DNA from: Candidatus Doudnabacteria bacterium
GTDB taxonomy: Bacteria; Patescibacteriota; Doudnabacteria; UBA920
NCBI GenBank assembly: GCA_023245915.1
Contig: JAHFJK010000110.1
Span: forward strand, 1-9,202
Direction of reading: 5' to 3'
Length of the DNA stretch: 9,202 nucleotides
The notes beneath the pieces were generated by a model. That model had not been told where the DNA came from. It worked only from the letters and a program-made list of their open reading frames with translations, and ran no database searches. A program made the position numbers and the translations under genes. This document shows, piece by piece, positions 5,702-9,202 of the stretch; positions within the stretch are counted from its first letter, which is position 1; every line of letters begins with the position of its first letter.

Positions 5702-6892
5702 CTATAAAAACATGGGAAATGCCAGTCCGGGAATATCTTTAAAATTCCTGCTCAATACATACGCGCGCCGCAGTTTCAATTTCCCCGCCAGCTTGCGCGC
5801 GCGGTGTATATCCTGCTTTGTGCCGTTCAGTTTAATTTCGAAAGCGGTTTTCTTTTCAAGTATCGCGTCAATTTCCGCGGTATTTTTTAGATTGTAAAAA
5901 TCCACACTGCCATATTGCGCCAGCTGGTTTATCGCGGCGTTTTCAAAAAGCTGGGCGTCATTGACGTTCCCTAAAACGCTCAACAGGCCGGTATCGGTAA
6001 AATACACCTTGCGGCCTCCGGCCACGCTGCGATCCACGCTCCGAGAGAATTTGGACAGCAGGCGGATAAAAAATGTGCCCTGCAAAAACTCCAGATAGCT
6101 GTAAATTTTCGGCCGGTCAACCCCGAGCTCGCTTGCCAGTTTGGAAACCTCCAGCTGGCTGCCGACCCGGGGCACCAAAAGCAGGATTAAATCCCGAAGC
6201 TCGCGGACATCCCTATAATCTGAAAGCAATTTTATGTCTTTTTCAAAAAAGGAGGCAAGGATATTTTTTAATGCCAACTTTTTCTCCCGGGATAGCCTGG
6301 CCGTCACCACTCCCGGAAACCCGCCGAACCGCAAATAATCCTCGTATGCCGGCCGGCGGCTTTCAAAATCTATGATAGTTTTTCGCTGTAGGGCGCGCAG
6401 TAAATTCGGCTTCAAAGCCGCCTCAAGAGTAAGCGCGTCTTTGAAGTAGAGATACTCTTGAAAGCTTAAGGGGGGCAATTCAAACAAAAACTTTCGGCCC
6501 GACAGGCTTTCCGGAAATAAATTTTTTAAATAATAGCTGGAAGAGCCGGTGACAATAAACTTCACCCCGTAATGATCCAGCAGGTATTTGATAACTTTGG
6601 TAATGGGCGGGAAGTTCTGGATTTCGTCAATGAATACGACAGGCGGTTTCCGGCCGGAGCCGGCGTTGGACAGGAGATTCTCGTAAATATTCCGATAATC
6701 CGGGCTTTCAAATACTTTTTGCTCAAGGGGATTTTCAAAATCAAACCACAGCTTGGGTTTTGGGCCCAAGTCTTCATATATTTGCCGGAGCAGAGTGGTT
6801 TTCCCCACTTGCCGCATGCCGGTAATGACCAGCGCGTTTTTATGCCTTACATATGTGGCTATTTCGTAATAGACCAGACGTTTTTTCATCAT
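5702..6892 (-). CDS. AAA-family ATPase with DUF4143-type C-terminal domain
   Basis: A complete 396-residue protein. Walker A is GMRQVGKTT (25-33), Walker B is VVFIDEIQNF (85-94), and a sensor-like VTGSSS follows at 114-119. FGGFP (189-193) is a hallmark of this AAA_14/DUF4143 class. A winged-helix-like segment spans about 245-280 (LEVSKLASELGVDRPKIYSYLEFL). The C-terminal third has a PD-(D/E)xK-like pattern: E340-I-D342, then FEIK with E352 and K354. Length is normal for the family. These proteins are cytoplasmic, bind ATP and probably act on DNA; they are common in archaea and candidate phyla, and no settled function is known. Start: tandem ATGs at 6887-6892. The upstream bases ACCTCCCA are not a Shine-Dalgarno sequence. 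A candidate promoter lies just upstream. A distant paralog occurs at 8090-9202. Confidence 0.92.
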   Translation of the reverse strand: MMKKRLVYYEIATYVRHKNALVITGMRQVGKTTLLRQIYEDLGPKPKLWFDFENPLEQKVFESPDYRNIYENLLSNAGSGRKPPVVFIDEIQNFPPITKVIKYLLDHYGVKFIVTGSSSYYLKNLFPESLSGRKFLFELPPLSFQEYLYFKDALTLEAALKPNLLRALQRKTIIDFESRRPAYEDYLRFGGFPGVVTARLSREKKLALKNILASFFEKDIKLLSDYRDVRELRDLILLLVPRVGSQLEVSKLASELGVDRPKIYSYLEFLQGTFFIRLLSKFSRSVDRSVAGGRKVYFTDTGLLSVLGNVNDAQLFENAAINQLAQYGSVDFYNLKNTAEIDAILEKKTAFEIKLNGTKQDIHRARKLAGKLKLRRAYVLSRNFKDIPGLAFPMFL

Positions 6893-6918
6893 TGGGAGGT
6901 ATTAAATCTGTAATTAAA

Positions 6919-6946
6919 ATATTACATATTTGCTCTTTTTTGTAAA
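6919..6946 (-). promoter_or_regulatory. Candidate promoter of the complete AAA ATPase gene
   Basis: On the minus strand TTTACA (6941-6946) is followed after 16 bases by TAATAT (6919-6924), and the tandem ATGs begin 27 bases further on. That predicts a 5' leader of about 20 bases without a ribosome-binding site. The same bases form a loose inverted repeat (TAAAATATTAC and GTAAATATTTTTA) which could be an operator or simply AT-rich DNA. Confidence 0.4.
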
Positions 6947-6968
6947 TATTTTTATACACAGGGATTCC

Positions 6969-6984
6969 AAGGGCACCTTCTCGG
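6969..6984. repeat. 16-bp motif repeated in inverse orientation at 7978-7993
   Basis: AAGGGCACCTTCTCGG here is the exact reverse complement of CCGAGAAGGTGCCCTT at 7978-7993. In both places it lies to the left of a copy of the 70-bp direct repeat, about 50 bases away here and 10 bases away at the second site. Confidence 0.55.
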
Positions 6985-6994
6985 CTTGTACAAT

Positions 6995-7052
6995 TATCAA
7001 TTAATATCTATAAATATCAATTAATATCTACAAGTATCTATTAATATCTTCC
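6995..7052. repeat. Three 20-bp AT-rich tandem repeats
   Basis: TATCAATTAATATCTATAAA (6995-7014), TATCAATTAATATCTACAAG (7015-7034) and a diverged TATCTATTAATATCTTCC (7035-7052) follow head to tail. The third unit is the only one kept in the related repeat at 8003-8072, so the first two probably arose by local expansion. Confidence 0.65.
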
Positions 7053-7103
7053 TAATGTCCCATATTATACAGCTGGTTGATTTCCGCAGTTGACAGCGCG
7101 CGG
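7034..7103. repeat. 70-bp direct repeat, copy A (copy B at 8003-8072)
   Basis: About 63 of 70 bases agree with 8003-8072, counted by eye and without gaps. Each copy covers the end of a LamG coding fragment, its stop codon and some 18 bases downstream. The copies lie in the same orientation 969 bases apart and bracket the small protein gene and most of the hairpin elements. Confidence 0.75.
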
Positions 7104-7108
7104 TTGTT
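7052..7108 (-). pseudogene. LamG domain C-terminal scrap A
   Basis: The minus strand reads NNRALSTAEINQLYNMGH then TAG, the characteristic last helix and strand of LamG/jelly-roll domains; the intact gene has YGRALSAQEILDVY at the same place. No upstream reading frame continues it, so it is the tail of a lost surface-protein gene. Confidence 0.65.
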
Positions 7109-7143
7109 CTCCATGTGTACACTGTAAATGCCCACTGCCTTCG

Positions 7144-7207
7144 TCATTGCGAGCTAAGCGAAGCAATCTAAAAAAGATTGCCACGAGCCTTAAGGCCCTC
7201 GCAATGA
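7144..7207. repeat. CATTGCGAG-type palindromic interspersed repeat
   Basis: TCATTGCGAG (7144-7153) pairs exactly with CTCGCAATGA (7198-7207), and an inner stem GCAATCT (7163-7169) pairs with AGATTGC (7175-7181) around AAAAA. The motif, including the AAGCGAAGCAATCT stretch, is a palindromic element I recall from many unrelated bacterial genomes. It encodes nothing and could form a two-stem structure on either strand. Confidence 0.7.
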
Positions 7208-7211
7208 GCAA

Positions 7212-7352
7212 TTACTGCACAGTGTAACTGTTCACAAGACCGAGTAAATCATCAAATCTGTTAAAGTTTAGCAGGCCGCGGGCCTGCACTACACTTAGGA
7301 ATATCAGTAAAGGATAAAATTTACTCAGAGCTGTGAATATTTACTGCACAGT
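7212..7352. repeat. Direct and inverted repeat pair enclosing a GC-rich hairpin
   Basis: TTACTGCACAGT occurs at 7212-7223 and again at 7341-7352. Just inside are imperfect 21-bp inverted repeats (7229-7249 and 7319-7339, about 16 of 21 matching; shared parts TTCACA and GAGTAAAT). In the middle lies a perfect 7-bp hairpin GCAGGCC-GCG-GGCCTGC (7271-7287). The arrangement resembles a small non-autonomous element with a long flanking duplication, but no transposase is present and the family is unknown. Confidence 0.5.
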
Positions 7353-7394
7353 CACTTGACAAATCTATTGTATATGTTAGTCTGTAAATAGAAT

Positions 7395-7455
7395 CCTCGG
7401 CCAGGAGCTTAACTCTGTAAAGAGCCAAACTCCACATCTCGGCGGAGGGTTTTTT
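7395..7455 (+). terminator. Terminator-like structure with alternative GGAG/CTCC pairings
   Basis: CTCC (7430-7433) can pair with GGAG (7444-7447), followed by GG and TTTTTT, a weak intrinsic terminator on the plus strand. The same CTCC can instead pair with GGAG at 7404-7407, enclosing CTCT-GTAA-AGAG (7413-7424), a short stem with a GNRA-type loop. The two pairings exclude each other. A perfect TTGACA at 7356-7361 lies upstream, but no -10 sequence sits at a normal distance. On the minus strand it is the 3' flank of the small protein gene and could serve as its terminator, though the T run is then on the wrong side. Confidence 0.35.
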
Positions 7456-7861
7456 ATTCTGCTGGAAAACAAGACATAAAATATTTTCTGCCTTTACGTT
7501 TATTTTCTTTAATTTGTAAATAAAATAATTCCTTATCTTTGGTCAAGGCGGCAAAACGGTGAAGCACCTCATTCTTATTAGGATTTTCAATTGATGTGGG
7601 ATGATTGCCAGATTCCTGAATGGCTTCCAAAGCAGCGGCAAAAAATTTTAATCTTCTGAATCTTTCTTTTGGATTTTTTTGAAACAAATGCGGCCAAAAG
7701 TAGTCAAAAAATATTTTTTGTTTATCGAAGTATCTTGACCTGATATAAGGACGTCTTTTAGTTTTTCCCGCAATTTGGTTATACAGGTTCATTGCTTTTT
7801 TTCTGACTTCCCCGTAACTTGTTCCGGAAAGTTTTTTTGTTTTTGTTTGATAAGTAAACAT
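7454..7861 (-). CDS. Conserved small protein, possibly BECR-fold nuclease-like
   Basis: A 135-residue basic protein. I do not recognise it with certainty. It resembles a hypothetical family I recall from Patescibacteria, with PYIRS (38-42), KIFFDYFWPHLFQKN (49-63), RRLKFF (69-74), then NPNKNEVLHRFAALTKDKELFYLQIKE (93-119) and RKYFMSCFP (125-133). The last part, a strand-rich segment with H101, R102 and a final S-x-F-P, recalls the phage barnase-EndoU-colicin-RelE (PBECR) group of RNase-like domains. That is an inference without a search. There is no signal peptide, membrane segment or adjacent antitoxin-sized gene. It stands alone between two 70-bp direct repeats and is surrounded by hairpins, so it may be part of a mobile cassette. 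A 16-bp palindrome abuts the ATG (7859-7861) and could be an operator. No ribosome-binding site precedes the start. Confidence 0.7.
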   Translation of the reverse strand: MFTYQTKTKKLSGTSYGEVRKKAMNLYNQIAGKTKRRPYIRSRYFDKQKIFFDYFWPHLFQKNPKERFRRLKFFAAALEAIQESGNHPTSIENPNKNEVLHRFAALTKDKELFYLQIKENKRKGRKYFMSCFPAE

Positions 7862-7865
7862 TGGG

Positions 7866-7881
7866 TTTGATAAATATCAAA
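7866..7881. promoter_or_regulatory. 16-bp palindrome at the start of the small protein gene
   Basis: TTTGATA-AA-TATCAAA (7866-7881) is perfectly palindromic in its 7-bp arms and ends 5 bases before the start codon. Half of it (GTTTGATA, 7865-7872) recurs as a direct repeat at 7845-7852, within the first codons. This is the expected form of a dimeric repressor site; no regulator gene is visible nearby. Confidence 0.4.
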
Positions 7882-7907
7882 ACGTAGAGTAGTAAAGGGT
7901 ACCCCCT

Positions 7908-7946
7908 AAAGAGGGCGGTCCTCTTTTCCACATCAGGTGTGGAAAA
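7908..7946. repeat. Two overlapping hairpins upstream of the small protein gene
   Basis: AAAGAGG-GCGGT-CCTCTTT (7908-7926, 7-bp stem) overlaps by three bases TTTTCCACA-TCAGG-TGTGGAAAA (7924-7946, 9-bp stem). The overlap means both cannot be complete at once. They lie some 50-85 bases upstream of the start of the small protein gene, beside a GGGTACCC palindrome (7898-7905). Confidence 0.6.
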
Positions 7947-7978
7947 ATTCTACCTGCCCATTCAAGGCCGTTAGGATC

Positions 7979-7997
7979 CGAGAAGGTGCCCTTCTCG
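7979..7997. repeat. Perfect hairpin containing the 16-bp inverted motif
   Basis: CGAGAAGG-TGC-CCTTCTCG is an 8-bp stem with a three-base loop. It shares 15 bases with the motif that is inverted at 6969-6984, where only half of the hairpin remains. Confidence 0.6.
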
Positions 7998-8002
7998 TCT
8001 TA

Positions 8003-8072
8003 GTATCTATTAATATCTTCCTAATGTCCCAAATTATACAGCTGGGTAATTTCTGCGGCTGACAGGGCGCGG
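8003..8072. repeat. 70-bp direct repeat, copy B (copy A at 7034-7103)
   Basis: This is the partner of the repeat at 7034-7103, with seven differences counted by eye. Recombination between the copies would delete the small protein gene and all hairpin elements between them. Confidence 0.75.
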
Positions 8073-8080
8073 CTTGCGTA
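8021..8080 (-). pseudogene. LamG domain C-terminal scrap B
   Basis: The minus strand reads ASRALSAAEITQLYNLGH then TAG, the end of a LamG domain. It starts right after the stop of the partial ATPase gene, with no upstream frame to support it. With scrap A and the N-terminal fragment at 5369-5632 it shows that at least two further LamG genes, or one duplicated gene, once lay here. Confidence 0.65.
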
Positions 8081-8089
8081 AGTCCTGTA

Positions 8090-9202
8090 TTATTCTAATC
8101 CCAGCAGCCACTTCCAGGCCGGGATAATGCTGACGGTTTTTTCTCCAAACTTTCTTGTCTCTTCCTGATCTTCAGTAATAATCAATCCGGCTTTAAGGCC
8201 AAACTTCTGAAGGGCCTCAACCATCCCGCCCAGTTCTCTTTTCTCATTGCCGGCCTCTAGCCGCCGGGTTACCTGGAGGGCTTGGGTGATTGCGTTCTTT
8301 TCCTTCAAAATGAAATCGCATTCTTTTCTGCCCTTGTAGTAATATATCTCTTTGCCCCGCCTTTTCAGTTCCAGGAAAACTGAATTTTCCAGCAATTGCC
8401 CGTGGTTTTCGGAAAAGGCAAAAGCCACGGAGTTTCTCATGCCGTTGTCTATAACATAGATTTTTTTGTCTGAAACGAATTGTTTTTTCAGAGAATAATC
8501 GTACTTAAGAAGCTCAAACACCAAAAAGCTCTCCTGCATAAAACCGATATAATTTTTAACTGAAGTAATGCTTTTGAATCCAAGAAAATTCTTTATGCCC
8601 CGATAGCTTATTTCCTTAGCCACATTGGAAAACAAAAAACCGGCCAGCTCCCTGAAACTTTTGGTTTCCTTTATTTTAAACCGGACCAGCAGGTCTTTGT
8701 ACAAAACATCTTCAAAAATTCTCTTAATAAACTCCACATCGCCATAACGGATATATTCCGGGAAGCCTCCCTCCCGCAAAAAGACGGAAAAATTTCTTAA
8801 AATTCCGCTTCTGGTCCGCGTGTCTTTTTTTTGGTAACCAACTGCTTTAAAATTTAAATATTCTTTAAAGGAAAAAGGGTAAAGTTCAATTTTAAAATAC
8901 CGCCCGGTCAGGCGCGTGGCCAGGTCCCCGCTTAATAATTTCGCGTTTGAACCGGTGACAAAGACTTTATAGCCTTCTTCGTAAATGCGGCGAACGAACA
9001 GCTCCCACTTCCCTACATTCTGTATTTCGTCTATAAATATTGTTTTGGCTTCGTAAAGCTTGTGGAAAACCAGCATAAGCGCGTCAAAGTCTTCCAGCGC
9101 GAAATCCACCAGCCGCTCGTCGTCAAAATTTATATAGTAAAAACGGCTGACCCTTTTGGCAAACTGGACAAGCAGGGTTGATTTGCCGCTCCTGCGTATA
9201 CC
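8090..9202 (-). CDS. AAA-family ATPase with DUF4143-type C-terminus, 5' end beyond the right edge
   Basis: The frame is open to the last base of the window, giving 370 visible residues. The very edge encodes GIRRSGKST, the Walker A motif, so only some 25-40 N-terminal residues are missing; an internal GTG at 9109 is not the start. Numbered from the edge, Walker B is TIFIDEIQN (D58, E59), followed by FVTGSNAKLLSGDLATRLTGR, EGGFPEY, and a C-terminal region with ECDFILKEKNAITQALQVT, the PD-(D/E)xK-like part of DUF4143 proteins. It shares its architecture with the ATPase at 5702-6892 but is only distantly related, so the pair is not a recent duplication. It is cytoplasmic and probably DNA-associated; no role is established. 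Directly downstream lies the LamG scrap B. Confidence 0.9.
   Translation of the reverse strand, partial: GIRRSGKSTLLVQFAKRVSRFYYINFDDERLVDFALEDFDALMLVFHKLYEAKTIFIDEIQNVGKWELFVRRIYEEGYKVFVTGSNAKLLSGDLATRLTGRYFKIELYPFSFKEYLNFKAVGYQKKDTRTRSGILRNFSVFLREGGFPEYIRYGDVEFIKRIFEDVLYKDLLVRFKIKETKSFRELAGFLFSNVAKEISYRGIKNFLGFKSITSVKNYIGFMQESFLVFELLKYDYSLKKQFVSDKKIYVIDNGMRNSVAFAFSENHGQLLENSVFLELKRRGKEIYYYKGRKECDFILKEKNAITQALQVTRRLEAGNEKRELGGMVEALQKFGLKAGLIITEDQEETRKFGEKTVSIIPAWKWLLGLE

Larger units (their letters stand above)
6893..7453. other. Gene-free repeat cluster between the ATPase and the small protein
   Basis: No supportable gene lies in these 561 bases. From left to right they hold the candidate ATPase promoter, a motif repeated in inverse orientation near 7978, three 20-bp tandem repeats, a LamG C-terminal scrap, a CATTGCGAG palindromic repeat, an imperfect inverted-repeat pair enclosing a GC-rich hairpin and flanked by 12-bp direct repeats, and an alternating GGAG/CTCC structure ending in a T run. 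Each is listed separately. Confidence 0.7.

Noticed and set aside
6073..6375. Plus-strand reading frames inside the complete ATPase gene (also 6572-6913 and 5694-5897).
   Set aside because: They are opposite to a well supported ATPase with all its motifs and show no domain-like sequence themselves.
6995..7052. CRISPR-like array.
   Set aside because: The 20-bp units are directly adjacent with no spacers, are very AT-rich and number only three; no cas gene is present.
7356..7390. Full promoter built on TTGACA at 7356-7361.
   Set aside because: No acceptable -10 sequence lies 15-19 bases downstream; TATATG is only 9 bases away and TAAATA is 23 away.
7395..7450. tRNA or known riboswitch class.
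   Set aside because: No acceptor stem, T-loop or known aptamer core could be recognised; only short alternative stems are visible.
9107..9109. GTG at 9109 as the start of the right-hand ATPase.
   Set aside because: The frame stays open to base 9202 and the upstream residues include the Walker A motif GIRRSGKST, so the gene is cut by the window edge rather than starting here.

Overview
The window looks like accessory DNA from a Candidate Phyla Radiation bacterium (Patescibacteria, probably Parcubacteria-like). This is inferred from protein style only: a large secreted LamG/FN3/beta-helix protein with Pro-rich linkers and a C-terminal repeat domain of a type I associate with that group, a small conserved protein of the same flavour, and a lack of convincing Shine-Dalgarno sequences at every visible start. 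No rRNA, tRNA or marker gene confirms it. Every credible gene is on the minus strand, so the reading order runs from base 9202 down to base 1.

Layout in transcription order: (1) an AAA ATPase with a DUF4143-type C-terminus, cut by the right edge within its Walker A motif (8090-9202); (2) a LamG C-terminal scrap (8021-8080) and a cluster of hairpins (7908-7997); (3) a 135-residue unrecognised protein, possibly a BECR-fold (RelE/barnase-like) nuclease, with a palindrome abutting its start (7454-7861); (4) about 560 bases without a gene, packed with short inverted and direct repeats and a second LamG scrap; (5) a complete second AAA/DUF4143 ATPase (5702-6892) with a candidate promoter; (6) the N-terminal piece of a LamG surface protein (5369-5632) broken by an ISAon1-type insertion sequence whose frameshifted transposase is itself truncated (4670-5315); (7) a 106-bp element with perfect 18-bp terminal inverted repeats (4583-4688); (8) an NYN-domain protein lacking its N-terminal part (4079-4576); (9) a 99-bp MITE-like element with a 6-bp target duplication at the start codon of (10) the 1126-residue LamG-FN3-beta-helix surface protein (576-3956); and (11) a DUF3800 gene starting 12 bases after that protein's stop and running off the left edge.

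The genes do not form an obvious pathway. The window reads as a recombination-prone island in which paralogous LamG surface-protein genes have been duplicated, broken and left as scraps between two ATPases, with at least three different mobile or repetitive elements at the junctions. The best supported unusual event is the 99-bp element at 3957-4055. Its target duplication recreates the start codon of the surface-protein gene, it is open in frame as a 35-codon N-terminal extension, and it contains a promoter-like sequence pointing into the gene.
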